Shown here piece by piece: positions 1 to 5,532 of a DNA stretch of 7,144 bases. The translations under genes and the position numbers were made by a program. The stretch is from NCBI GenBank assembly GCA_027485365.1, contig JAIXRD010000256.1:1-7144 (forward strand), in the 5' to 3' direction. Source of the DNA: Cryomorphaceae bacterium (GTDB lineage Bacteria; Bacteroidota; Bacteroidia; Flavobacteriales_D; Crocinitomicaceae). How positions within the stretch are numbered: the stretch's first letter is position 1; each line of letters opens with the position of its first letter. The notes beneath the pieces are model-generated. The model ran no database searches and was not told the DNA's origin. It worked only from the letters and a program-made list of their open reading frames with translations.

Positions 1-45
1 CAGCCCTATATGGGCGGGATCACCAGTCTAAAGCCCAAGGCTTAA
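1..45 (+). CDS. possible C-terminal end of an upstream gene (partial)
   Basis: Frame 1 is open from the first base of the window and ends at TAA 43-45, giving the 14-residue tail QPYMGGITSLKPKA. It is more GC-rich than most of the window and stops 31 bp before the tRNA, which suits the end of a housekeeping gene followed by a tRNA. A frame of 14 codons stays open by chance about half the time, so the evidence is weak. No family can be recognised from so few residues. Confidence 0.3.
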   Translation, partial: QPYMGGITSLKPKA

Positions 46-57
46 GCATCCCAACGC

Positions 58-63
58 TATAAT
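58..63 (+). promoter_or_regulatory. -10 box of the tRNA-Ser promoter
   Basis: A perfect TATAAT hexamer lies 14 bp before the first base of the mature tRNA, the expected place for a sigma-70 -10 element of a tRNA gene. No good -35 hexamer is seen at 16-18 bp upstream (the bases near 34-41 read CCCAAGGC), so the assignment rests on the -10 box and its position. Confidence 0.5.
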
Positions 64-76
64 TGCAGTTCGATTC

Positions 77-168
<92 letters not shown>

Positions 169-179
169 ATTAATTCAAT

Positions 180-215
180 AAACCCAGTAAATTCAATGAG
201 TTGTTGGGTTTTTTA
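180..215 (+). terminator. Rho-independent terminator behind the tRNA
   Basis: AAACCCA (180-186) pairs with TGGGTTT (205-211) over a loop of 18 bases, and the T-run 209-214 overlaps and follows the stem. It sits 13 bp after the tRNA CCA end, so it most likely ends the tRNA transcript. The stem is short and AT-rich at its base, and the loop is long, so strength is uncertain. Confidence 0.6.
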
Positions 216-253
216 TTGCCTTCAATTTTTAAAGTACCCGCTTTGGTACCCAC

Positions 254-526
254 TCAGTCCTCAAGGGGTTCACGAGTTGTAATCAGGCTATGTGGTGCGG
301 CTCCTGGTCTAGTTTTGTCAGATCTTCTATGACGTTCCTCATCTGTAGCAGCGACCTCAAAATCACGAACGCGCTGAAGCTCTAATTCTTTGGTTTCGGC
401 TAGTTTTGACGCAGGGATAACAGCACCGCTCTTTAAGAGGCGCTCCAGTCGAAGCTGCTTAAAGGTTTGAGTTTTAATCTTGCCAGCGAATTGGGCATCA
501 CTATGGTCTGAGCTATCGAAGTTCAT
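254..526 (-). CDS. small hypothetical protein, charged, helical
   Basis: A 90-residue frame starts at ATG (complement of 524-526) and ends at TGA (254-256). The product is hydrophilic, with no signal peptide, no membrane segment and no cysteine. Residues about 18-70 are rich in K, R, E, L and Q and are probably helical, for example KQLRLERLLKSG and KELELQRVRDFEVAATDEER. The C-terminal 20 residues are Pro/Arg-rich and probably disordered. A GAG sits about 8 bases before the start as a weak ribosome site. Codon use looks natural, with no obvious run of rare codons. It is transcribed toward the tRNA. I do not recognise a family; a small cytoplasmic or nucleic-acid-associated protein would fit, but nothing shows this. 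It could be a chance frame. Confidence 0.5.
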   Translation of the reverse strand: MNFDSSDHSDAQFAGKIKTQTFKQLRLERLLKSGAVIPASKLAETKELELQRVRDFEVAATDEERHRRSDKTRPGAAPHSLITTREPLED

Positions 527-584
527 GTATTTACTCTAACAAAATTATTGGTGGGTATCCCTTATCAATTTCCCAGGAACAGAT

Positions 585-608
585 CCCCACCCACCCGGCA
601 CCCCCCCC
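585..608 (-). other. possible G-quadruplex (four G-tracts on minus strand)
   Basis: On the plus strand this reads as four C-tracts of 4, 3, 3 and 8 bases. On the minus strand the order is G8-TGCC-G3-T-G3-T-G4, which satisfies the usual four-tract, loop 1-7 rule for quadruplex formation. It is followed on the plus strand by a run of six T after one A. It lies about 59 bases before the start of the minus-strand gene at 526, on that gene's non-template strand, so it could fall in its leader or promoter. Such a G/C run stands out in an AT-rich region. The fold itself is not shown by sequence alone. Confidence 0.4.
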
Positions 609-773
609 ATTTTTTGAAAAGGGTCCCCTGGTTTACCCATACACTTTGTTTTGCACAAGCAGTCTTGAAATTTTCAGGAATCGCGTCAAATCCCTCCTAT
701 TTATTTACTTATGGCTATGTTAGGATCCAACTCAATACTTTAATAAAGCGATTATTAATTTTTGGATTTACAT

Positions 774-1346
774 ATGAACTTCTTTAGACCACTTTTATGT
801 GCTTTATTACTGTTAAGCCACAGTGCTTATGCGAATAATTTAAATACCATGAATCAGTATGGAGAGCCTGCCATAGTTGAATTAGTTGCTCCAACGGCAA
901 CGGTCACTTCGGCAAATGGTAAAGCGGTCATTACATTAAATGATGTGGATAAACTAGTAGGCATTTCAAGTGGATTACATAAAACAATCCGTACTCTTGA
1001 TGCTTTTCCTGTAGCTGAATTTTCTAAAGCCTGGAACTCTTGTAATGTGATGAAAGATCAAAAAAAGCTTTGGAATGCAGACGGTTTTAATGCTGTTGTG
1101 ATATTTCATAGCGGCACTGATTCAAATCCTAAGAACACCCATCTTGCCAAGTCGCCATTGGTAACAGCCCCCAAGGATATAACTCGCACATTAGGCGGTG
1201 ATGAGGGCGTTGCAAAGCTAATGTTAATTAACGCTAAGATATCAAATAACTCAGTTTCATTTGATATTACTAATGGAATAATCACTGCCGGTAATTACAA
1301 TCGTGTAAGGGTTCTAACCGAGTGTTTGGCCGCGAATACATTTTAG
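774..1346 (+). CDS. exported hypothetical protein
   Basis: The product has 190 residues from ATG 774. That start is chosen over an in-frame TTG at 762 because it begins a clean Sec signal peptide (MNFFRPLLCALLLLSHSAYA, with cleavage predicted after A20); a GGA at 764-766 is a weak ribosome site. The mature protein of about 170 residues has two cysteines (C90 and C184) that could form one disulfide. It has beta-strand-like stretches (AVITLNDVDKLVGI at 51-64, FNAVVIF at 105-111, VSFDITNGII at 161-170). The tail RVRVLTECLAANTF ends the chain. There is no membrane helix beyond the signal and no motif I recognise. It is convergent with the TetR-type gene and has no obvious partner. It does not share the cysteine modules of the cluster after 3910. 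Probably periplasmic or secreted, function unknown. Confidence 0.8.
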   Translation: MNFFRPLLCALLLLSHSAYANNLNTMNQYGEPAIVELVAPTATVTSANGKAVITLNDVDKLVGISSGLHKTIRTLDAFPVAEFSKAWNSCNVMKDQKKLWNADGFNAVVIFHSGTDSNPKNTHLAKSPLVTAPKDITRTLGGDEGVAKLMLINAKISNNSVSFDITNGIITAGNYNRVRVLTECLAANTF

Positions 1347-1432
1347 TTTTAGCTATCTTTTATCTGCAGACATTTTCCAGGTTCTCAGGCGAAGATGATT
1401 GATCTGACAAATAGAGATTGAGTTTTTCGTGG

Positions 1433-1473
1433 GCACCCTAGTGCAAATGTTGCCCCCCAGCCAAACATTTTGC
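1433..1473. repeat. inverted repeats between convergent genes
   Basis: Two small hairpins overlap here. GCAC-CCTA-GTGC occupies 1433-1444. GC-AAATGTT (1443-1451) pairs with AACATTT-GC (1464-1473, one bulged T) around a C-rich loop of 12 bases. They lie between the stop codons of the plus-strand exported protein and the minus-strand regulator, where a two-way terminator would be expected. Neither strand shows a T-run after the stem, so an ordinary Rho-independent terminator is not supported. Confidence 0.35.
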
Positions 1474-1481
1474 CGATTGAA

Positions 1482-2180
1482 TTAAGAAGAGGGTTCAAAT
1501 AACAAATTTAGTGATTTGGCATAGTGAGCAGAATCAATTGCTTTTTCATCCATAAATACGCTTTGTACAGTGAAGCCTGGTATGACCAATCCAAATAGGG
1601 CTACGGATAACTGTTGTGTATTCTTGTATTTTTTCAGCTTGCCTTTTTTCATTAAGAGAATGATTTTTTGCTCTAAGCCGTTACGAATCCGTTCAAAGTA
1701 GATCAGCATGGTTTTTCGTACTTCAGGCTCGACCATCGACAGTGACCATACATGAAACGCAATTCCCTTACCAGGTCCTTTTGTAATTTCTTCAGCAAAA
1801 CTAGCTAACTCTTCAATGATCTCTAATAAGCTCAAGTCACGTTCATCGGATTCTTTGAGAATGGTTTCGATCCAATCACAGAACCGACCTAGGTTCTGCG
1901 CAGTAATGATTTGAACAATTTCTTCTTTGGCTTTGAAGTGGTGATACAAGTTTCCACGAGAACAGTCTGCGGCCACTTGAATATCATTCATGGACGTACC
2001 AGCAAAGCCTTGTCGGGCAAAGCAGGCTCTGGCCGCCATCAAAATCTTTTCCCTGCCGCTTAAAAGATCCTCTTCCTTGGCCTTTAAAAGACGCTTTTTA
2101 AGCGTATCCCCTTGACCTGTTCTAGTAACAGGAGAATTGGATTTATTAAGGGGTTTTGATGCTTTTTGCTTACTTGCCAT
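1482..2180 (-). CDS. TetR/AcrR-family transcriptional regulator
   Basis: The product has 232 residues from ATG (complement of 2178-2180). An in-frame GTG six bases earlier is possible, but GAAAG sits at better spacing for the ATG. After an unusual Lys-rich tail of about 40 residues comes the TetR DNA-binding domain (about 42-90). This holds REKILMAARACFARQGFAG, the helix-turn-helix TSMNDIQVAADCSRGNLYHHF (split TSMNDIQVAADC / SRGNLYHHF, about 63-82), and KAKEEI. The rest, about 95-232, is the helical ligand and dimer domain, with a hydrophobic stretch ALFGLVIPGFTVQSVF near 194-209. Such proteins usually repress a neighbouring gene until a small ligand binds. It is divergent from the glycoside hydrolase, which is the obvious candidate target, along with its own promoter. 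Ligand unknown. Confidence 0.9.
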   Translation of the reverse strand: MASKQKASKPLNKSNSPVTRTGQGDTLKKRLLKAKEEDLLSGREKILMAARACFARQGFAGTSMNDIQVAADCSRGNLYHHFKAKEEIVQIITAQNLGRFCDWIETILKESDERDLSLLEIIEELASFAEEITKGPGKGIAFHVWSLSMVEPEVRKTMLIYFERIRNGLEQKIILLMKKGKLKKYKNTQQLSVALFGLVIPGFTVQSVFMDEKAIDSAHYAKSLNLLFEPSS

Positions 2181-2206
2181 AGTCACTTTCTTTCAAAACC
2201 GACCGC

Positions 2207-2215
2207 TTGATTCAA
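2207..2215. promoter_or_regulatory. short palindrome, candidate operator
   Basis: TTGATTCAA is a 4+1+4 palindrome 27 bp before the regulator's start codon, between the two divergent genes. TetR-type regulators bind short dyads in this kind of place. It is too short to be significant alone, and no second copy is seen in the intergenic region. Confidence 0.2.
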
Positions 2216-2262
2216 ATTTATTGCTTATTTCAATTTTATGTTGATAGTACGATTATTATCTA

Positions 2263-2278
2263 TTGGGTTAATGCCCAA
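2263..2278. promoter_or_regulatory. inverted repeat before the hydrolase, candidate operator or leader hairpin
   Basis: TTGGG (2263-2267) and CCCAA (2274-2278) flank TTAATG, making a perfect five-base-pair inverted repeat 14 bp before the first possible start codon of the hydrolase. It could be an operator of the divergent TetR-type regulator, or a small hairpin in the leader. No convincing -35/-10 pair was found beside it, so neither reading is settled. Confidence 0.35.
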
Positions 2279-2306
2279 AGCCAACTAAATTATGGGCGGT
2301 CCAATG

Positions 2307-3830
2307 ATGAAGCATATATTTCAGAAGCAAAATTTGATTGGTAGCTTCGCAGTACTGTTGACAACACTTTTTTTAAGTGCCTGCAGCAATGAAAAGCCAT
2401 CCACTACATTGGCCGAAAAAATAGAAGCCCTGCCTACCCCTCTTGTAGCAAGCGGTAGATGGATGACTGATCAACAGGGGAGGGTAGTAATCTTTCGAGG
2501 CGTAAATTTAGTTAACAAAAACTCACCTTATACATACTTAAGCTCGGGCATTACTGAGGAAGATGCCAGAATTATTCGCGCCGCAGGTATGAATATTGTA
2601 CGACTTGGAATTCTTTGGGGCGCTATTGAGCCGAGTCCCGGACAATATAACGACGTATACCTTAAAGATATCTCTAGTACGATTACGATGCTAAAGTCCT
2701 ACGGCATCAATACCTTGCTAGACATGCATCAAGATCAGTATTCAACGTCTTGCAATGGTGTTGGAGCTCCAGACTGGGCAACTATTGTCAATCTTGCAAA
2801 ATTTCCTAAGGGCTGTAATCCAAATAAATTGCCATTCCCAAATGGAGAGTTGACCGATCCTAGCGTATCTGATGCCTGGGATGGATTTTGGCAAAACAAA
2901 AGTTCTGCATCAACCGGTTTGGTTGGCTTGCAGGATCGCTATGCCGAAACATGGGCTTATGTAGCTAAATCTATTGGCGGAACACCGGGAATTATTGGAT
3001 ATGAAATCATGAATGAGCCTTATCCAGGGGCCGTATGTAAAGCAAAAATGTTAGGTGATGAATGTATCCTCTTCGATCAAGGGGTTTATGCAAAATTTAT
3101 TGAAAAAGTAAGTAGCAAAATCCGAAATGTTGACTCAAAAACATTGATATTTTTTGAACCCAGTGTATTTTTTGATTTTGGTACAGCCACTCACGTCACA
3201 CCACCTAACGTACCAAATGTAGGCTTCTCTTTTCATCCTTATCTTACGATGGACCATGTATTGGCAAATACATTTGTTTACCACAACAAGTTTCCAAATT
3301 TACCATTGCTAGCTACTGAATGGGGTGCCTTTACTGGCGACAAACCATTGACTGAAAATATGGTACCCGCTGAAATTACTGCAGGCTCTATGCGTTTGGA
3401 TAAAGCCATGATGCCAGCAATCTATTGGACTTATGCCAATCCAGCTCCATCAAGCTTTCTGCCGGGTGCCTTTAGACAGGGTTTGGTATGGGATTTAAAC
3501 AAACCACGAACTATGCCAAATTTGATGGTTGATCGATTAAATGCGCTTACATGGCCCTATCCTCAGGCGGTTGCAGGAACGCCTCTTGAGTGGTCATTTC
3601 ATCCTGAGCGTCAACTATTCCAGTTGAGCTACTCTACAAATAGTCCATCCGGTCAGCGGCTTGATATCAATGCACGCACTGAAATTATCCTTCCCCCTGA
3701 AAGATTTAAAAATGGCTATGAGGTATTCGTTGAGGGTGCAAAAGTTGTGTCGACGCGAAATGCTAATCTATTAGTTTTATTAAATCAGAGTGATGCTAAA
3801 ACTGTGAAAATTTTAGTTAAGGGACTATGA
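2307..3830 (+). CDS. lipoprotein glycoside hydrolase family 5, endoglycoceramidase-like
   Basis: The product has 507 residues from ATG 2307. Starts at 2292 and 2304 are also in frame; GGCGGT (2295-2300) suits 2307 best. The N-terminus is a lipoprotein signal ending LFLSAC, so Cys26 is probably lipidated and the enzyme membrane-anchored. The family 5 barrel covers about 45-420. It contains RGVNLV (64-69), NIVRLGILWG with R99, DMHQDQYS (139-146), the acid/base Glu237 in YEIMNEPYPG, HPY with H310, the nucleophile Glu338 in ATEWGAF, and YWT (373-375). Residues from about 425 form a beta-rich C-terminal domain, as in endoglycoceramidases. These enzymes cut the bond between an oligosaccharide and ceramide; related ones act on other glycolipids, so the substrate is inferred. 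Cysteines 149, 170, 244 and 253 may form disulfides. It is divergent from a TetR-type regulator. The family is secure, the substrate is not. Confidence 0.9.
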   Translation: MKHIFQKQNLIGSFAVLLTTLFLSACSNEKPSTTLAEKIEALPTPLVASGRWMTDQQGRVVIFRGVNLVNKNSPYTYLSSGITEEDARIIRAAGMNIVRLGILWGAIEPSPGQYNDVYLKDISSTITMLKSYGINTLLDMHQDQYSTSCNGVGAPDWATIVNLAKFPKGCNPNKLPFPNGELTDPSVSDAWDGFWQNKSSASTGLVGLQDRYAETWAYVAKSIGGTPGIIGYEIMNEPYPGAVCKAKMLGDECILFDQGVYAKFIEKVSSKIRNVDSKTLIFFEPSVFFDFGTATHVTPPNVPNVGFSFHPYLTMDHVLANTFVYHNKFPNLPLLATEWGAFTGDKPLTENMVPAEITAGSMRLDKAMMPAIYWTYANPAPSSFLPGAFRQGLVWDLNKPRTMPNLMVDRLNALTWPYPQAVAGTPLEWSFHPERQLFQLSYSTNSPSGQRLDINARTEIILPPERFKNGYEVFVEGAKVVSTRNANLLVLLNQSDAKTVKILVKGL

Positions 3831-3854
3831 AAACAAGCATTATCTGACAAGCAA

Positions 3855-3881
3855 TTGACCTTAAAACTTAATTTTTATGAA
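3855..3881 (+). promoter_or_regulatory. weak candidate promoter of the small-protein cluster
   Basis: TTGACC (3855-3860) matches the -35 consensus in five of six bases, and TATGAA (3876-3881) is a fair -10, but the spacer is only 15 bp. It lies between the hydrolase and the 109-residue protein, which has its own good ribosome site at 3898-3902. If it is not used, the small gene would be read from the hydrolase transcript, 79 bp upstream. Confidence 0.25.
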
Positions 3882-3909
3882 CTAGAAAGGTTTTGATGAG
3901 GAATTCGTT

Positions 3910-4239
3910 ATGAAGAGAATAGCTTCAATAATTGTTTTTTTGAGCTTATTTAGCGGCGTCTCCGCTCAAGACCTAATTGAAAATCCTAATCCATTTCTTC
4001 CGCCACCGGTGGTGCCTGGATACCAAGCATGTATGAGCATGTTTGATGACTTTATGGATTGTCAACCTGGTTGGGCAAACCATGGGCAACCACAGTGTGT
4101 TGCGATAAATCGTGAATATTTTGAAACATTGAATTGTCCAGACGTATTTAGGTGGCAAGGTAAGGTTAACGCTAATGCATTTGCAGGAAATCCACCCGCT
4201 CCGATATTTGAATCACGAATGAAAAATCGATTACGTTAA
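3910..4239 (+). CDS. small exported four-cysteine protein
   Basis: The product has 109 residues from ATG 3910, with a strong ribosome site GAGGA at 3898-3902. A Sec signal peptide (MKRIASIIVFLSLFSGVSA) is predicted to end at A19, leaving Gln20 first. A Pro-rich linker (NPNPFLPPPVVPG, 25-37) follows, and then a four-cysteine module with C41, C51, C63 and C76: C-x9-C-x11-C-x12-C-x5-W82. The same spacing pattern recurs in the second half of the 145-residue protein at 5057, so the two share a domain. The tail is basic (ESRMKNRLR). Four cysteines in an exported chain suggest two disulfides. It is the first member of the cluster of small exported proteins. I know of no family for it; a periplasmic or secreted binding or structural peptide is possible. 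Confidence 0.85.
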   Translation: MKRIASIIVFLSLFSGVSAQDLIENPNPFLPPPVVPGYQACMSMFDDFMDCQPGWANHGQPQCVAINREYFETLNCPDVFRWQGKVNANAFAGNPPAPIFESRMKNRLR

Positions 4240-4272
4240 AGTAAATATTTGGATCGTTCTGATGACGTTATT

Positions 4273-4523
4273 ATGTTTAAAAAGCAATTAAGGAAAGCGG
4301 TATTCAGGTCCCTTGCTCCGTAAATTCTATAACGAATCAAACAAACTATTGCAGTCAATCCCAGCTTGAAGCAGGGTTAAGGGCGATGCAGCAGAGAGCA
4401 TTGATTGAGCATCAAAATTACCTTGCCTATCAAGAATGCATGAAAAATATAAACATGGACCCAGGATCCCTTTATTTTGAACAGGGATTTTGTACAGCCC
4501 AAAACGGGTGGCCTGTTTGGTAG
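4273..4523 (+). pseudogene. decayed small exported cysteine protein
   Basis: A frame open from 4281 to TAG 4521-4523 encodes GIQVPCSVNS near 4299-4328, a helical Gln-rich stretch, then YQECMKNINMDP and, 17 residues after that Cys, FC followed by QNGWPVW. This is the cysteine-pair module of the two genes downstream. The frame has no start codon where a signal peptide should be. An ATG at 4273 opens MFKKQLRKAVF in another frame and stops at 4321-4323. The hydrophobic core of the signal is missing, so a deletion plus frameshift is the likely event. A cytoplasmic 45-residue remnant from ATG 4386 (preceded by TTAAGGGCG) could still be made, but it would not be exported. Sequencing error cannot be excluded. 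Confidence 0.5.
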
Positions 4524-4558
4524 GATTTGTATTACATATTAATAGTGTCGACTTAATA

Positions 4559-4574
4559 TTAGATTATGATCTAA
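4559..4574. promoter_or_regulatory. perfect inverted repeat TTAGAT-TATG-ATCTAA
   Basis: Six-base arms flank a four-base centre, in the 154-bp gap before the operon that starts at 4678. The position suits a regulator binding site or a small leader hairpin. No convincing -35/-10 pair was found around it; the AT-rich stretch 4531-4570 gives several poor -10 matches. No regulator for it is visible nearby except the distant TetR-type gene, whose own upstream region lacks this sequence. Confidence 0.35.
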
Positions 4575-4667
4575 ACTGGAAAAAACAAGCAGCTCGTGAT
4601 TTGCCGATTCTTTTTAAACTATCAAGGATCGTGTTGCGCCCAATAAATCTCTCTCTTTCTCACGGCT

Positions 4668-4671
4668 GGAG
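4668..4671 (+). promoter_or_regulatory. ribosome binding site GGAG of the 100-residue protein
   Basis: GGAG lies six bases before ATG 4678. The same TGGAG...TATGAGAT arrangement, with the same spacing, precedes the paralogue at 5057, so the site was duplicated with the gene. Confidence 0.7.
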
Positions 4672-4677
4672 TACTTT

Positions 4678-4980
4678 ATGAGATGTAAATTAATATTGAT
4701 TATCAGCATTTTTATGCCAACTTGGTCAATCTCTCAAACTGTTGCCCCTCCTGGTGTAAATGCTCAAAGATTTAACAACTGTATGAATGAGCGAATATAT
4801 TCAAAGTCTATGTTTGCTGATAATGGATACGCTTTTTGTGAGCGATGGGCAGGACCTGTTGAATCAGACCCAGGTAACTACATCTACAGCATGCCAGCCG
4901 AAGATCTTATCTCTCAATTTCAAGATCACCGCCTTAATGAAGTGAACTTGCCACAAAACTTTTTAAAACCGATCGATTAA
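4678..4980 (+). CDS. small exported protein with cysteine-pair module
   Basis: The product has 100 residues. A signal peptide (MRCKLILIISIFMPTWSIS) leaves Gln20 first. The mature start APPGVNAQRFNNCMNE (23-38) is followed, 18 residues after C35, by C54 in FCERWAG. These two are the only mature cysteines and probably form one disulfide. The second half (60-100) is acidic then hydrophobic, with MPAEDLISQFQDHRL probably helical, and has no counterpart in the neighbours. It is a close paralogue of the first half of the protein at 5057: both have PPGVNA-x-R, NE after the first Cys pair motif CM, and FC-x2-WAG. It starts the tight gene run that ends at 7105. Function unknown; periplasmic or secreted location is inferred from the signal. 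Confidence 0.82.
   Translation: MRCKLILIISIFMPTWSISQTVAPPGVNAQRFNNCMNERIYSKSMFADNGYAFCERWAGPVESDPGNYIYSMPAEDLISQFQDHRLNEVNLPQNFLKPID
4745..4793 (+). repeat. duplicated gene segment, copy 1
   Basis: This stretch encodes the PPGVNA...CMNE part of the 100-residue protein. It matches 5124-5172 at 39 of 49 positions by hand count, with no gaps. Similarity also extends to the ribosome site and first codons. The match at DNA level indicates a fairly recent tandem duplication. Confidence 0.7.
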
Positions 4981-5046
4981 TTTAATCTGAAGTATGCCGA
5001 ATAACCTTCAATCGAATATTTGTTGTCGTTACCTTACTATCAACAT

Positions 5047-5050
5047 GGAG
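5047..5050 (+). promoter_or_regulatory. ribosome binding site that fixes the start at 5057
   Basis: GGAG six bases before ATG 5057 decides the start. The frame continues upstream to an ATG at 4994, but that would add 21 residues before the signal peptide, without a ribosome site. Confidence 0.75.
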
Positions 5051-5056
5051 CTACCT

Positions 5057-5494
5057 ATGAGATTCAAGCTATTTTTAATTGCTTTTAGTTTTATTTCAAC
5101 CGCGACAATGGCGCAGTACCAGGTCCCTCCTGGGGTAAATGCCGATAGATATAACCTTTGTATGAATGAGGGGCTAGGTAAAGGTCGCCCTTACAGCACC
5201 TCAGATAATTTTTGTATGCAGTGGGCGGGTACATATAACACGACGATATACCCTCCGCTCCCACCAAAACCCATCAATCAGCAATGCAATCCCATTTATT
5301 CAAATTATTACAATTGCAAGCAAATCGGGGCTAGAGCATTAGGGCCTGCAGTTGAATTTTGCAAGCAAGCTAATCAAGCGTGGGTTTCCTCCGGTTGTAG
5401 GGCTGAGATACAGAGGTGGAATGAGGAACAATCGCGCTTCTGCAAGTTTAATCAAATTGAGCCATGTAACTCCCTTTACTGGGATGCGGATTAA
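5057..5494 (+). CDS. exported eight-cysteine protein, two-module fusion
   Basis: The product has 145 residues. The signal peptide MRFKLFLIAFSFISTATMA leaves Gln20 first. Module one, about 20-60, is the paralogue of the preceding gene: VPPGVNADRYNLCMNE with C35, then FCMQWAG with C53 (17 residues between). A Pro-rich linker follows (YPPLPPKP, 65-72). Module two, 77-121, has C77-x9-C87-x14-C102-x11-C114-x6-W121, matching the four-cysteine pattern of the protein at 3910. Two more cysteines, C129 and C137, are near the end. Eight cysteines, all in the mature part, suggest four disulfides. It lies 76 bp after the preceding gene and 38 bp before the membrane-protein gene, so it is probably in the same operon. 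No known family is recognised. The two-module layout suggests that the single-module neighbours act as parts of one functional set. Confidence 0.85.
   Translation: MRFKLFLIAFSFISTATMAQYQVPPGVNADRYNLCMNEGLGKGRPYSTSDNFCMQWAGTYNTTIYPPLPPKPINQQCNPIYSNYYNCKQIGARALGPAVEFCKQANQAWVSSGCRAEIQRWNEEQSRFCKFNQIEPCNSLYWDAD
5124..5172 (+). repeat. duplicated gene segment, copy 2
   Basis: This is the partner of 4745-4793, encoding VPPGVNADRYNLCMNEG in the 145-residue protein. Longest shared runs are TGTATGAATGAG and GTAAATGC. Confidence 0.7.
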
Positions 5495-5532
5495 GAAGTT
5501 GGATCTGACAAATCCTGAGCATAAGAAAGCTT

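Noticed and set aside
234..251. Direct repeat GTACCC-N6-GTACCC as a binding site
   Set aside because: Two six-base copies near the end of a minus-strand gene are not significant and have no clear role.
583..600. Resemblance of this stretch to the tRNA 3' end (ATCCC..ACCC..CCG.CA), as an attachment-site remnant
   Set aside because: Only about 12 of 18 bases agree without gaps, both stretches are C-rich so partial agreement is expected, and no integrase is present.
548..787. Plus-strand open frame of 79 codons
   Set aside because: It needs a TTG start without a ribosome site, is made of C-run codons and low-complexity sequence, and overlaps the well-supported start at 774.
3817..3864. TTAAGG and CCTTAA as a terminator after the hydrolase
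   Set aside because: The loop would be 36 bases and the stem only six weak pairs, so a terminator hairpin is unlikely.
3973..4158. Minus-strand open frame of 61 codons inside the 109-residue protein
   Set aside because: It lies opposite a gene with a clear signal peptide and ribosome site, and its product is Trp/His/Ile-rich without sense.
4490..4681. Plus-strand open frame of 63 codons in the gap before 4678
   Set aside because: It starts inside the decayed gene in another frame, crosses the dyad and ribosome site of the next gene, and has no ribosome site of its own.
1401..5513. Twelve-base direct repeat GATCTGACAAAT at 1401-1412 and 5502-5513
   Set aside because: One or two exact 12-base matches are expected by chance in a 7-kb window, and the flanks do not match.
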